Below, piece after piece: positions 10,359 through 20,819 of a stretch of 64,000 bases of DNA. Source of the DNA: Ligustrum vulgare (Eukaryota; Streptophyta; Magnoliopsida; Lamiales; Oleaceae); contig OY743174.1 of assembly GCA_963555705.1 (NCBI GenBank), positions 26,229,608 to 26,293,607 on the forward strand, in the 5' to 3' direction. Every line of letters begins with the position of its first letter. Position 1 is the first letter of the stretch. A program made the translations under genes and the position numbers. The notes beneath the pieces were generated by a model, which was not told the DNA's origin, made no database searches, and worked only from the letters and a program-made list of their open reading frames with translations.

Positions 10359-11787
10359 ATGCAAGAAGAGTCACCAGAAAAGGCAAAAAAAGTTGATAAA
10401 CAAAAAAAGGCCCAAAGTTCTGAAATGTTATCTACCCAACGATCTCCGCTTGTTGATGATGCAACTTTACAACGTCTAGGTAATGATTGCAAAAGGTTAC
10501 ACAATGAGGTAATTTGGACACCTGTTGATATTGACTTCTTCAGTGTGCCTTTAGACGCAAATGTGTTTCATCATACGGACGACATAGATATTTACGTTAC
10601 GATCGACGACATCTCCGACTTGCTTAAAATGGAGTGGTTGAATATATCTATCCTGCAAATACACACAATGTAAGACTGCTTAATATAAATTTATAAATTT
10701 CATTTAAATTTTCATCATTCATTTATTTATTGGTTTAATTATTTTTAGGTACCTACATGAGTTGTGTGAGGAATTAGGTGCCAAGTAGGTTGGATTTATG
10801 TGTCCGTCAGAATTTGTGTCAATTAAGGTAGAAAATAATTTTGACGGTGTTATTACTTATATGGTTGAAACCATGAAGAGCTTGAAATACAAGCAATACG
10901 TTCTCGCATTGTACTTTCAAGAGTAAGACTATTAATATTCATTCTTTCTTACTTAGTTTGAATCATTTGACATTTGAAGTTTTATTTACAAGTTCATAAT
11001 ACGTAGGAATCATTGGATGTTGCTTGTAAATACTGTGTACTTCTTGGATTCAACGGGGTCAAATAAGCGTAAAATACAAATCACACCAGCATTGAATAAG
11101 TAAGTATTTATATATTTCCTTGATCATGTATTTTTGTTTAGTGCGTGATGGATAAGTTTTGATAGTTTCCAAAGAATAATTGTTATCGAGTTTGAGGTGA
11201 AATTGATGTGTTTGTGTTGTGATTATTTATAAGTTAAAATAGTTTTTAATGATAGGGTCTCTCTACAGGTTAGTTATGTTCAATTTATAGGGGAAATTTA
11301 GCTAAAATTTCTATATAAATATTATAATCATTCATATTTATTGAAATTTTATGTCTCTTAAAACATTCTGGATATATGGTGGCAAGAGGAGTATAGGTAA
11401 TGTAAATTGTAAAAGTTATTACAAACTCCTGAATAATTAGTTCCATATAAATATTTCTATTTATTTATATGAATAATATTAATAATAATAGTTTTAATGT
11501 GAAGATTTCAATGTCCTCAACAACACGGAGGTTCTGAAAGTGGCTATTATGTGATGAGAAACATATGTGAGATAGTTACACAATATTTTCAATTAACTTC
11601 TTCAGATAAGGTATTATAAATATTGAATACTTCGAATTATTTAATAATAGATTTATTAGTTATTAACAAATAACTATTAATTTATCTTAACTGATTGTAG
11701 GCATTTTATCAAGAATCTTACTCAATGGAGGAGATGGACAAGATTATAAATTTATGGGCAAAATACTTCTATGAAGATTGTACGTAA
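10359..11787 (+). pseudogene. Ulp1/C48 cysteine-protease-like gene of CACTA 1
   Basis: This is the third gene of the element. Exon-like blocks lie at 10359-10672 (ending LKMEWLNISILQIH), 10749-10925, 11007-11100, about 11507-11611 and 11701-11787, separated by AT-rich introns. NHWMLLVNTVYFLDS supplies the His and Asp of the C48 (SUMO protease-like) catalytic triad, and CPQQHGG matches the Gln region. The block normally reading CGYYVM reads SGYYVM here: the codon is AGT, so the catalytic Cys is replaced by Ser. There is a stop after ELGAK (10785). C48 domains are known passengers in plant CACTA and Mutator-like elements. The copy appears inactive. Splice sites are my reading only. Confidence 0.7.
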
Positions 11788-11939
11788 ATTTTCAATTTTT
11801 ACGTTAATATATGTGAACATTTATAATAATTATAATTAATATTAATGTAAATCGACTTCTTTAATTTTATTATACTTTTATGTTGATTATCTTATTTGTT
11901 AATAGTTACATTGAGATCGAATGTAAAATAATAAACAGG

Positions 11940-12182
11940 TTTTTTAGATTAAAAGAAAAAAGAAAATGCATCGGTTGTAAGGTACAACCAACGCAAAATA
12001 GCATAACTATATGCATCGATTGTATATTCTGCAACCGACGCAAATTGTGAAACTTTTTGCGTCATTTAACAATCGACGCATATTCTCCTTACCTTGTACG
12101 TCTGTGCCAACCGCGCGTCACTTCCACAATCGACGCATATTGTCTTTTACAATCGACGCAAATGACTTAAACTGTACTAGTG
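11940..12182 (+). repeat. CACTA 1 3' subterminal repeats
   Basis: Repeated CAATCGACGCA, or its complement, lies near 12011, 12070, 12130 and 12160, with several small hairpins such as TGCATCGATTGTA...CAACCGACGCA. It ends at the terminal inverted repeat. The last ~100 bases recur, inverted, inside the TRIM at 19290-19420. Confidence 0.75.
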
Positions 12183-12311
12183 GTTTGACATTTGTTTGTG
12201 GGTTTAGGACAAGACTTTATACGAGTGTCTTAAGGATAGATGGAGGCCCTTGATAACTGTCACCACCACTGAATTCAACTAACCGAATAACACCAATTTT
12301 TAAATTTTGGT

Positions 12312-12786
12312 ACTTCTAGCAGGGGCGGACCCAGCTAGGGGCCCGCCGGGGCACGTGCCCCAGTAAAATTTCGACTTTTTTTTTTTTAATAAAAAAAAAT
12401 CAGTTGATTCTTGAACATATTTATTACCTGATTCCCTAAAATTATATTGGAATATTTGAGATTTAAGGACTAATATGTGTTTACAATTATTTATTTGTTT
12501 GTTTGTATCAATTTTGAAAACATATTTTAAGCGTAAATCCATGTTTTCTTTTGATAAGCAAATTAATGGAAATGAAGTTAGAATGAAAAGGTTGAGGAAC
12601 TTGGTGAAGAAACTGATGTTGAAATTGAAGATATGTCTCAACGTCGGGGATAATGATGGGGATGTTAGGAGTGACACTTTTGAATTTGATGTAGCAAATA
12701 TTGACAATGATGTGTACTTAATATTGATGAAAATACAAATCGTGCCCCAATAAGACGAAAAGTCTGCATCCGCCACTGACTTCTAA
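12312..12786. mobile_element. hAT-like non-autonomous element with 8-bp TSD
   Basis: The element (12320-12778, 459 bp) begins CAGGGGCGGACCCAG and ends with the inverse of CAGTGGCGGATGCAG, so the termini are imperfect inverted repeats. ACTTCTAG (12312-12319) and ACTTCTAA (12779-12786) form an 8-bp target duplication with one mismatch, which fits hAT transposons. Next to each end lies an inverted GGGGCACG / CGTGCCCC. Its interior has a frame of 92 codons with no recognised domain. It is most likely a deletion derivative. Confidence 0.75.
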
Positions 12787-13375
12787 TGCTAGGTTTGAAT
12801 ATTTTGCCAGCCCAAAGTTTGGTTGAACGTACTTTTAAGGAATTTCCTGTTAAATATATAAATGGACCCACCTACCAGGAATAATGCATGTAGTATTTGA
12901 ATTTCTCTCCCAGATATGTATTTCTTCGTTTACTTATATTCGAGCATCAGATTAGTGAGTTTAGATCGTAGAAAATCTTGGTTCGGTGAGATGATTTTTT
13001 ATTATATTTTTTAATCCATCATTTTACTGTCCAAGCTTCTAAGAAAATGAAGTTTTTATAATAAAATTAGATTAAGACATAGTTTCCGAGTTAAAATCTT
13101 TTTTAACCATGCCTTGAGGAATACGTACTCTTAGCACTCTCTCGTGGTAGTATGTATTATATATTAAATTAACTAAGTCTTTCCGGAAACCAAAGCAAGA
13201 AAATGAGGTTTTCGATTAAATTAATAATTAAGCCTAATATCAAAATAAACAACTCTGCAAACAGGCGGCCGGCAATAAAAAATACGCCCACCGTGAAAGG
13301 GAGAGGTTCATACAAACTTTGGGTAAAAATGAAATATAGTAGCTATGAATGTCTTGCCACGCATCATATTGAGCT
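12787..13375. other. Non-coding spacer, no gene recognised
   Basis: Mostly AT-rich sequence. No frame with a recognisable domain, no terminal repeat and no RNA gene were seen. Confidence 0.55.
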
Positions 13376-13653
13376 GCAAAAGGGGCAGAACAAGCCCAGG
13401 ACATATTTTCTAGTGGCAAAAGGGAGGACGGGAAATTTTCTCAGCGCAGTACGTAGGGTGCAAGGTTCGAATCCTGAAATAATGGTTTTGTGACATGTGG
13501 CAAGCGGGAGTCACCACCATTCGTAGGAGTTACCAATTCCCTTCACCTTAGCTCTGAAAGGTACAACCTGCGATTTACCTCTTGAACCAATGGCATAGAG
13601 ATGATCGGTTCGGGCCCTCAACGTGTGGGTTACACTCCGCAAAAGGGGCAGAA
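13376..13653 (+). mobile_element. Second SINE copy with 15-bp target-site duplication
   Basis: The direct repeat GCAAAAGGGGCAGAA stands at 13376-13390 and 13639-13653. The body between has a B box, GGTTCGAATCC (13464-13474), preceded by CAGCGCAGTA. Its 3' half (GTGGCAAGCGGGAGT, then GGTTCGGGCCCTCA and GTGGGTTACAC) matches the SINE at 2045. It lacks the long A tail of the first copy. Confidence 0.87.
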
Positions 13654-13656
13654 TTT

Positions 13657-14091
13657 ATGGTCACAACCATATATCATAAATTTTATAGGTCACAAATTAT
13701 AAGATTTTTCAATCAAAAATTTTAAATTATTTGCTCACAACTTTATTCCTGGTCACAAATTACAGATCTATAATTCACAACTTACTTTCGGTCACAAAAT
13801 ATCAAATTAGTCGTTCACAAATCACAAATATTAAAGGTCACAATTTATTTCTCGGTTATAAATCACAATATATATAGGTCACGACTAATTTTTCGGTCAC
13901 AAATTAAAAATTTACAAGTCACAACTAATTTTCTCAATCACAAATCTCGAGTTATTTGGTCACAACTTAACAATTATGATTCAGAATTTATTTGTTGGTC
14001 ACGATTCATATTTTGGTCTGAACTAATCATATTAATTGGTCACAAGTTAGTTATCGGGTCACAAATTATCAAATTAATGGTCACAACCCCC
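13657..14091. repeat. Degenerate GGTCACAA tandem array
   Basis: About ten exact GGTCACAA octamers (for example 13660, 13689, 13751, 13792, 13838, 13906, 13961, 14038, 14057 and 14080) and as many one-base variants recur every 20-45 bases in AT-rich sequence. The array begins directly after the SINE target-site duplication. I do not recognise the element it belongs to. Confidence 0.85.
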
Positions 14092-14398
14092 ACCCAAACC
14101 ACCTCGAACATCCCAACCCCAAGCACCGTTACTTTCACCCCAGCACTGTCGCCCCTGCATACGGTGCATCACCGTCGCCTTTGATGCATCACTGCAACCT
14201 CCGACAAAATATTCACAACCACTTCACCATAGCTGCATCATCCCTCCACCACCACCACACAATCAGCAATATGAAGCACCGTCGCCATGACCACCACCAC
14301 CATCGCACCACGTGTACTAAAAATCACCACAACTAATGCACCATCTCATCCTTCTCCACCTCTAGCACCACCTCTTCTACACCACAATCTCACCCCCA
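14092..14398. other. CCA-rich low-complexity stretch
   Basis: The plus strand is a C/A-rich sequence full of CACC and CCATC units. A frame of 72 codons (14287-14505) runs into the adjacent copia LTR and is a composition artefact. The actual outer end of that LTR may lie inside this stretch. Confidence 0.5.
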
Positions 14399-14400
14399 TG

Positions 14401-14935
14401 ATAAAAAAAAATGTCATTGTCACCACCATCGCCATCTCAGACGAATGGGCAACGCTGCACTCGGCGACATCGCAGTGGCACCTGTTAAAATTAATTTTGA
14501 TATAGATGAATGTTCATCTAAAATTCACGAACATCATGCTGTAATTATCAAGATCGATACTGAAGCGGAAGCATACCTGAATTCATTGTTGTGTTTGATT
14601 GAACTGGGTTATGGCCTTCCAACTGATTCGTGGTTTTCTCCTTATTTTTCTTCTCTGTTGACGGGGATGCAGAGAATTATGAAAAGCCATGCTCAATTGG
14701 GGACCATGACCTGTATAAATAGTTGTAGGGCAACTATCATGTTTCAATGTTATTAAATTGGCCCCTCATCAATTTAAAACATTGAATCCGTCTCTACACT
14801 TTAATCTCACGACACTTAATACCCATTAGTCCCGAATAATCTTTAGTGGATCACTTCATTGACTAAATCCTCAAGACAGCACCACACATTTTATTTTATA
14901 CATGTTTGGCCCCATATTATTGAATTTATCCAACA
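14401..14935 (-). repeat. 3' LTR of the copia element at 14401-18401
   Basis: On the minus strand it starts TGTTGGATAAATTC next to the polypurine tract. It contains TATTTATAC near 14712-14721, a plausible TATA box. It differs from the right copy at about seven positions, including CATGCT versus CACACT near 14690. Confidence 0.8.
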
Positions 14936-15349
14936 ATCTCCCACTGGGCCATACATGTATCCTTACAAATGTGTACAACCTTATGAGCTCAAAAATGTGC
15001 TATCATTATTAAGGGTATTTCCAAACAATCTCGTCCATCAATCATATCAATATAGGATCAAAGCGACTGTCGTTACATTAATCGTAACTAAATCTATCAA
15101 TGGTCACGTATACCAATACAACCAAATGGCATAGATCAATCATGAGAGTGTAGTATGAAAATTACATGTTATGTGATCCAAACATGCCTATTTTCAATTG
15201 GTCCGACTTTATTCCTTAGGTGAGATCAATACCAAACATAATGTAACAGAGTAGAATGAACTGAATACTTTATTTCTGTACAGAAAATTATCCAAATACA
15301 CAAATGTGTCCAAAACCAAAACATAAATCAACCAAAATACAAACTCCCA

Positions 15350-17815
15350 CTAAATCATGATATCCTCAAGAAATATTACACCCATACGAGCAGTGTGCTC
15401 GTGAAAGACCTTGGGTGCTAATCCCTTAGTAAGCGGATCCGCAATCATGGAGTTTGTCCCAATATGCTCTATGGAAATCTGTCTACTCTGTACCCTTTCC
15501 TTCACAACCAGGAACTTAATGTCAATGTGCTTTGACTTAGTTGAACTCCTGTTGTTATTGGAATATAGCACTGCAGAGTTATTTTCACAATATAACTTTA
15601 ATGGTCTTTCAATTCCATTCAGAATGCGCAGCCCGGTGACAAAATTTCGCAGCCATATCCCATGATTAGATGCCTCATAACAAGCTACAAATTCTGCTGC
15701 CATAGTGGAAGAAGCTACGAGTGTCTGCTTATCACTCCTCCAGGAAATGGCTCCTCCAGCTAGCAGGTATATGTAGCCTGATGTGGATCTTCTACTTTCT
15801 TGGCATCCCGCAAAATCAGAATCGGAGTATCCTACGATCTCTAACTTATCCGATCTGCTGTATGTAAGCATGCAATCTCTTGTTCTCTTCAAGTACCTCA
15901 TAACCCTCTTTGTTGCTTTCCAATGATCCATTCCAGGGTTACTTAAATATCTTCCTAGCATTCCAACAATGAACGCTATGTCTGGACGTGTACAAACTTG
16001 AGCATACATCAGACTCCCAACAGCTGATGCATAGGGAATCTTTTGCATTTCCTTAACTTCAAGATTACTTTTCGGGCACTGATTGAGACTAAATTTGTCT
16101 CCCTTAGCAACAGGGGTGTCCCCTGGTTTACTATCCTGCATGCCAAACCTTACAAGTACTTTATCGATATAGCTCTTTTGTGATAATCCAAGAATACCCC
16201 GAGAGCGGTCCCGGTGTATCTGAATTCCTAATACGAAAGAGGCGTCCCCAAGATCTTTCATCTCAAAATTCCTTGACAGAAAGCTCTTGGTTTCGTGCAA
16301 CATGCCTATATCATTAGTGGCAAGCAGTATGTCATCGACATACAAAACCAGGAAAATATGCTTACTCCCACTAAACTTGTGATACACACAATCATCAACA
16401 ACATTTATCTCAAAACCAAACGAGATGATCACTTGATGAAATTTGTAGTACCACTGACGGGAAGCTTGCTTGAGTCCATAGATGGATTTCTTTAATTTGC
16501 AAACCATATTCTTCGAGTCTCCTGACACGAAGTTTTCTGGTTGCACCATATAAATCGTCTCATCAATGTCTCCATTGAGAAACGCCATCTTTACATCCAT
16601 CTGATGTAACTCAAGGTCAAAATGTGCAACAAGTGCCATGACTGTCCTGAAAGAGTCTTTCGTTGAAACCGGAGAGAAAGTCTCTTTGAAGTCAATACCT
16701 TCCTTTTGTGTAAAGCCTTTAGCTACAAGACGAGCCTTATATCTTTCCACATTACCTTTCGAATCCCTTTTGGTTTTAAAAATCCATTTACAACCAATGG
16801 GTTTCGCACCTTCTGGTAATGGGACAAGATCCCAAACTTTATTGTCTTGCATAGACTTATACTCCTCATTCATGGCATCAATCCACTTTTGAGAGTCAGA
16901 ACCCTTCATGGCCTGATGAAAATTAATTGGATCATTTTCCATCATTCCATTATTTTCCTCATGTTCTTGGAGAAATACTATATAGTCATCCGAAATAGCA
17001 TTTTTCCTTTCTCGAGTGGATCGTCTTAATGGTATTGTTTGTTGAGGTTGTTGAGTTTGTATTTCTGGATTTTGGATGGGAGTTTCTTCAACATTATCAT
17101 GCTGAGTTTCCGGATGTACTTCTTGATCAATGACAGGTATAGAAACCTGCACATTGTCAAAAGTAACAGTAGGAATCGAAATCGATCCTTCCTCAGCTTC
17201 TTCCTCAAAGATAATGTCTCTAACCTTATTTCTCCCCCCAAACTCAACATCCTCAAAAAATGTTGCAGTTCCCGTTTCAAAAATTGACTTAAGTGTGGGA
17301 TTGTAAAATTTGTAGCCCCTTGATCGCTCAGAATAACCAATAAAGTAGCTGCTAACTGTTTTGGAGTCCAATTTATCCTCATGCGGCCTATAAGGCCTTG
17401 CCTCAGCTGGACATCCCCAAATGTGGAAATGCTTTAGACTTGGCTTTCTGCCTGTCCAAAGCTCATAAGGTGTTTTAGCAGCAGCTTTAGTTGGTACTCT
17501 ATTCAGAATATAAGCTGCAGTCTTTAATGCTTCTCCCCAGAGTGATTTTGGCAAAGTAGAATGACTAATCATACTCCTTACCATATCCTTAAGAGTTCTA
17601 TTTCGTCTTTCAACTACACCATTCATGCTAGGAGAACCTGGCATGGTGTACTGTGGGACGATTCCACATTCCTCTAGGAATCTAGCAAATGGTCCTGGAC
17701 GTTGTTCACCTGAACCGTCATATCTGCCGTAGTACTCACCACCACGATCAGATCTAACGCTTTTAATTTTCTTGTTGAGTTGATTCTCAACTTCAGCTTT
17801 GAAAGCTTTGAACAT
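15350..17815 (-). CDS. Copia pol fragment: integrase C part, RT, RNase H
   Basis: This is an open frame of 821 codons from the first Met; the frame itself continues upstream to about 17868, reading [15 protein letters not shown]. It encodes the C-terminal part of a copia polyprotein. Residues 22-90 carry two of the three integrase catalytic residues (SDRGGEYYG and [11 protein letters not shown]). The HHCC finger and first Asp are missing. The reverse transcriptase follows ([22 protein letters not shown], then [12 protein letters not shown] with the catalytic YVDD). RNase H has YSDSDFAG and STMAAEFVA, but the usual YCDN block reads YCEN, an Asp-to-Glu change at an expected catalytic position. 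It ends [15 protein letters not shown]. No gag is present, so it cannot act alone; RT could still be intact. Confidence 0.93.
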   Translation of the reverse strand: MFKAFKAEVENQLNKKIKSVRSDRGGEYYGRYDGSGEQRPGPFARFLEECGIVPQYTMPGSPSMNGVVERRNRTLKDMVRSMISHSTLPKSLWGEALKTAAYILNRVPTKAAAKTPYELWTGRKPSLKHFHIWGCPAEARPYRPHEDKLDSKTVSSYFIGYSERSRGYKFYNPTLKSIFETGTATFFEDVEFGGRNKVRDIIFEEEAEEGSISIPTVTFDNVQVSIPVIDQEVHPETQHDNVEETPIQNPEIQTQQPQQTIPLRRSTRERKNAISDDYIVFLQEHEENNGMMENDPINFHQAMKGSDSQKWIDAMNEEYKSMQDNKVWDLVPLPEGAKPIGCKWIFKTKRDSKGNVERYKARLVAKGFTQKEGIDFKETFSPVSTKDSFRTVMALVAHFDLELHQMDVKMAFLNGDIDETIYMVQPENFVSGDSKNMVCKLKKSIYGLKQASRQWYYKFHQVIISFGFEINVVDDCVYHKFSGSKHIFLVLYVDDILLATNDIGMLHETKSFLSRNFEMKDLGDASFVLGIQIHRDRSRGILGLSQKSYIDKVLVRFGMQDSKPGDTPVAKGDKFSLNQCPKSNLEVKEMQKIPYASAVGSLMYAQVCTRPDIAFIVGMLGRYLSNPGMDHWKATKRVMRYLKRTRDCMLTYSRSDKLEIVGYSDSDFAGCQESRRSTSGYIYLLAGGAISWRSDKQTLVASSTMAAEFVACYEASNHGIWLRNFVTGLRILNGIERPLKLYCENNSAVLYSNNNRSSTKSKHIDIKFLVVKERVQSRQISIEHIGTNSMIADPLTKGLAPKVFHEHTARMGVIFLEDIMI

Positions 17816-17866
17816 GTCCAGCGACTCAGACTTTTCATGAATAAGATATAGATGCCTATAACGTGA

Positions 17867-18401
17867 GTAAAAAAAAATGTCATTGCCACCACCATCGCCA
17901 TCTCAGACGAATGGGCAACGCTGCACTCGGCGACATCGCAGTGGCACCTGTTAAAATTAATTTTGATATAGATGAATGTTCATCTAAAATTCACGAACAT
18001 CATGCTGTAATTATCAAGATCGATACTGAAGCGGAAGCGTACCTGAATTTATTGTTGTGTTTGATTGAACTGGGTTATGGCCTTCCAACTGATTCGTGGT
18101 TTTCTCCTTATTTTTCTTCTCTGTTGACGGGGATGCAGAGAATTATGAAAAGCCACACTCAATTGGGGACCATGACCTGTATAAATAGTTGTAGGGCAAC
18201 TATCATGTTTCAATGTTATTAAATTGGCCCCTCATCAATTTAAAACATTGAATCCGTCTCTAAAATTTAATCTCACGACACTTAATACCCATTAGTCCCG
18301 AATAATCTTTAGTGGATCACTTCATTGACTAAATCCTCAAGACAGCACCACACATTTTATTTTATACATGTTTGGCCCCATATTATTGAATTTATCCAAC
18401 A
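17867..18401 (-). repeat. 5' LTR of the copia element, joined to integrase
   Basis: It matches 14401-14935 along its length and ends, on the plus strand, with TTTATCCAACA at 18401. The LTR-internal junction near 17867 runs straight into integrase coding sequence with no tRNA primer-binding site. It is therefore the scar of a large deletion. Confidence 0.8.
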
Positions 18402-19094
18402 GTACCATCGTCGTTGATCCATTGATCTGTCATTGTGTGTGCACCACAGTCTAAGTGCCACCATCATAGTGGCAACATCGAAGCGACACTATCGTCGTTG
18501 ATTTGTTGATGTGCCACCGTCTGAGTGGTATCGGAGTTCTAGGTGTATTTGAAATAGGTTTGAACAAGCCGTAGGGTGTGGTAGGTGTAGAGGTTTCTCT
18601 TGAAAATTATTGAATATTGATGGGGTGGTTGGGGGTATGGGTAGGGGTAGGGGTTTAAATTAAGTTAAGTTAATAATATTATTATTAATATTTAAAAATA
18701 AATGATGACCTGATTGTACATATAAATTGTAAACTTGTTTTTTTGAAGTGTAAAGTTAAAAACTATGTTAGGGTGTAATTTCTTCTAAATATAAATATGT
18801 AAATTAATATATAAGGATTTAAACTACTCCTCTTAATAACGTAGATCATTTAAGAAGAAACTTTAAGTTTTACTATAGTACTCTATACGTCCCACAAAGA
18901 TAAACATATATTTCTTCTTTGTTTATATCAAATTATATGTTACTTTCTTGTTACTTGTGTTGGATGCTGCTGCTTATCTTTTTGCCAAGCTTAATAAATC
19001 AGTAAATCTTATAATTTTTTTTAATTATAAGTATGTTCATATATGAGGAATTTTTTTTTTTTTTTTTTTTGATAGTATGGTAATAAGTATATTA
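18402..19094. other. Non-coding spacer, no gene recognised
   Basis: Starts with CATCGT-rich sequence, then a G-rich patch (GGGGTATGGGTAGGGGTAGG near 18635) and AT-rich DNA with a poly-T run (19050-19070). No gene or element was recognised. Confidence 0.5.
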
Positions 19095-19838
19095 TGTTGG
19101 ATGTATAAACAATGTCCTATATTCTTCGTGGAGGAAAGAGAAAATCACCATATAGCTCAAGTGGGCTACTCCACTCATTGCCAACTGGTTTTTGGTTGGA
19201 ACTTCACTTGGATTTTGAGGTTTGGGCTAAGGATTACAAATTGTTCTCCATAATCCTAATAAGTGGTATCAGACCCGAAAGGATTGTCTCACTAGTACAA
19301 TTTAAGTCATTTGCGTAGGTTGTAAAAGACAATACGCATTGGTTGTGGAAGTGACGCGGTTGGCACAAACGTACAAGGTAAGGAGAATATGCGTCGATTG
19401 GCACAAACGTACAAATCTGTTGAACGACCAAGTGGATGAACGAGACTCTCCAAACAGCGGTAGATGAATAATGAGCCCAAGATGAAGATTTCTTGTGGTT
19501 AATTTCTCATCAGAGATGGTAGATTTATGGTAACATAGTGTGTTGCGACTATGGTGAATTATCTCATTAAATGATGATTTCGGTGGGCATGAGGAAATGT
19601 GAAGGGACTATTCTTGAGGGAGGGCAAGATGGGCCGGATGTACCTCGTGAGCATTTTCTGATCGAGGGAGGGATTGTTGGATTTGCAAACAATGTCCACA
19701 TCGATTGTGGAAGAAAGGGAAAAATATAATATAATCCAAGTGGACTACTCTACCCATTACTTGATTTTCAATTGAAATCTCACTCAGGCTTGGGGTTTAG
19801 GCTTTGGATTAGACAATTTGTTTTCCATAGTCCTAACG
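19095..19838 (+). mobile_element. TRIM retroelement with short LTRs
   Basis: A 167-bp LTR (19095-19261, TGTTGGATG...CCTAATA) is followed by TGGTATCAGA at 19264, which matches the initiator-Met tRNA primer-binding site. A related 164-bp LTR (19675-19838) is preceded by a purine run, GAGGGAGGGA. The flanks TATTA and TGTTA resemble a 5-bp duplication with one change. The interior is only about 413 bp and codes for nothing. Part of it (19290-19420) is the terminal region of a CACTA element. The LTRs are only about three-quarters alike, so the element is old. Confidence 0.75.
19290..19420. mobile_element. CACTA terminus inside the TRIM
   Basis: CACTAGTACAATTTAAGTCA at 19290 and the next ~110 bases match the inverted 3' end of CACTA 1 (12182 back to about 12060), including ACAATAYGC, GGAAGTGACGCG and ACAAGGTAAGGAG. 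No second CACTA end is seen nearby, so this is a truncated terminus. Confidence 0.8.
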
Positions 19839-20059
19839 TGTTAAGGGCTCGAGAACGTTGAGCTTCACAACTTGGAGCCTACTTTGACAAACAAAAAGTT
19901 ATGTTTATAATGTATTCACTTATAAGTAATAGACTTACTTGTAAGTCTCGAGCTTACGGATACATAACAGATTATATTTGAACCTTTTTCTAAACTGATA
20001 ATAAAGTAAGTGGAAATCGCTTCGAATTACTATCAGGCCAATCATGTTTTACGATATTC

Positions 20060-20514
20060 TTAGCAATTTTTACAGCATATTTTCCAAAATTTATTGCAGC
20101 AGAAGCGAGTACAAATTCCAGAACTACCACCACCAATTCCCCGTGGTTTCTGGATTGGAGTACTGGGTACTGGGAATGGCCTGTTGCGGATGGGCACCTT
20201 AAAAAATGAATTATGGCTTGCATTATATGCTTTGTTTTTCACTAAAGTTGCATTAGCTGCATGAACATGAAGAAAATTTCAGTATTACTACTGCAATAAA
20301 TATATAAGGTAGAAGTACGTAGGAAAAATACACAAAAGAATTTGTTTTAATTAATGAAAAAATTAATTTTGAAAGCTCGAAATCGAAAATTACTTGTGTT
20401 GCTGGAGAAGGTAATATTCTTCTGTAAGCTCCCAGTAGCTGTCACCATGGAGGCAACATGGTTTATTATTATCAAAGAGAGGAGAAGGTATGTAATTGTC
20501 TTCTTCGGAACCAT
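20060..20514 (-). CDS. Small secreted cysteine-rich peptide, two exons
   Basis: Exon 1 (20514-20394) encodes MVPKKTITYLLLSLIIINHV and continues ASMVTATG: a basic start, a hydrophobic core and an A-x-A-like cleavage site near residue 26. A GT...AG intron (20393-20257, 137 bp) follows. Exon 2 (20256-20060) restores the frame and ends at TAA, giving 105 residues. The mature part has four N-glycosylation sequons (N33, N39, N42, N52), a Pro-rich middle, and a C-terminal knot-like segment with cysteines 89, 93, 94, 101, 102 and 105 (C-x3-CC-x6-CC-x2-C). A TATAAATA box lies about 95 bases upstream. I do not recognise the family. It would be an extracellular peptide, possibly a signal or defence peptide, but that is inference. 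It is the only convincing non-transposon gene in the window. Confidence 0.62.
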
Positions 20515-20606
20515 TATGCTGTCAAAAAGAAATTTATATCTTGTTTTTCTTTATCCTAGACACTGATTAAGTAAAATGACTTGAAGTATAGGATTCCATT
20601 TTTATC

Positions 20607-20614
20607 TATTTATA
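20607..20614 (-). promoter_or_regulatory. TATA box of the cysteine-rich peptide gene
   Basis: The minus strand reads CTATAAATAGATA here, a near-consensus plant TATA box. It predicts transcription starting near 20575-20580 and a 5' leader of about 60 bases. Confidence 0.55.
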
Positions 20615-20819
20615 GGAGAGGATGAAGGAAAAGAAATGGAAATTTCCCTCTCTTAACCCAACCCACTTAATTAGAAGTCAAACTTCCATATATTTCTGTA
20701 GTCTCAATTTTAGTCATAGAATAAAAGTAACGTAATGTGAAATTAATATGTAGCTGAATTTTATATCATTGTCTCATTTCTTTGCTGCTTCTAATAATTT
20801 GTCATACAAAAAATGCGAC

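Larger units (their letters stand above)
3254..12182 (+). mobile_element. CACTA (En/Spm-type) transposon 1, complete ends
   Basis: The element begins CACTAGTACAAA at 3254 and ends with the inverted version (TGTACTAGTG, to 12182). The 3-bp direct repeat GTT flanks both ends (3251-3253 and 12183-12185), which is typical of CACTA elements. Inside are, in order, a 5' subterminal repeat region, a TNP2-type transposase gene, a TNPA-like (Transposase_24-type) gene and an Ulp1/C48-like protease gene, all on the plus strand and all broken. A solo gypsy LTR sits in the second gene. The element is 8929 bp. It is related to the copy at 40695, but their stop codons differ, so the two decayed separately. 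Confidence 0.92.
14401..18401 (-). mobile_element. Ty1/copia retrotransposon, young, internally deleted
   Basis: Two copies of a sequence of about 535 bp (14401-14935 and 17867-18401) in the same orientation bracket a copia pol region. I count about seven substitutions between them, so the insertion is recent relative to its neighbours. The LTR begins TGTTGGATAAATTC on the minus strand. A polypurine tract (minus-strand CCCAGTGGGAGAT) abuts the left LTR at 14936-14950. The right LTR joins directly to mid-integrase, so the primer-binding site, gag, protease and integrase N terminus are deleted. No target duplication could be identified; the outer left end is uncertain because the other LTR is truncated at the deletion joint. 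Confidence 0.85.

Noticed and set aside
13203..13493. 96-codon frame ahead of the second SINE
   Set aside because: It runs across the SINE boundary and target duplication and has no domain.
18635..18665. Interstitial telomere repeat (GGGGTATGGGTAGGGGTAGG)
   Set aside because: It does not keep the plant TTTAGGG unit, is very short, and is part of a broader G-rich patch.
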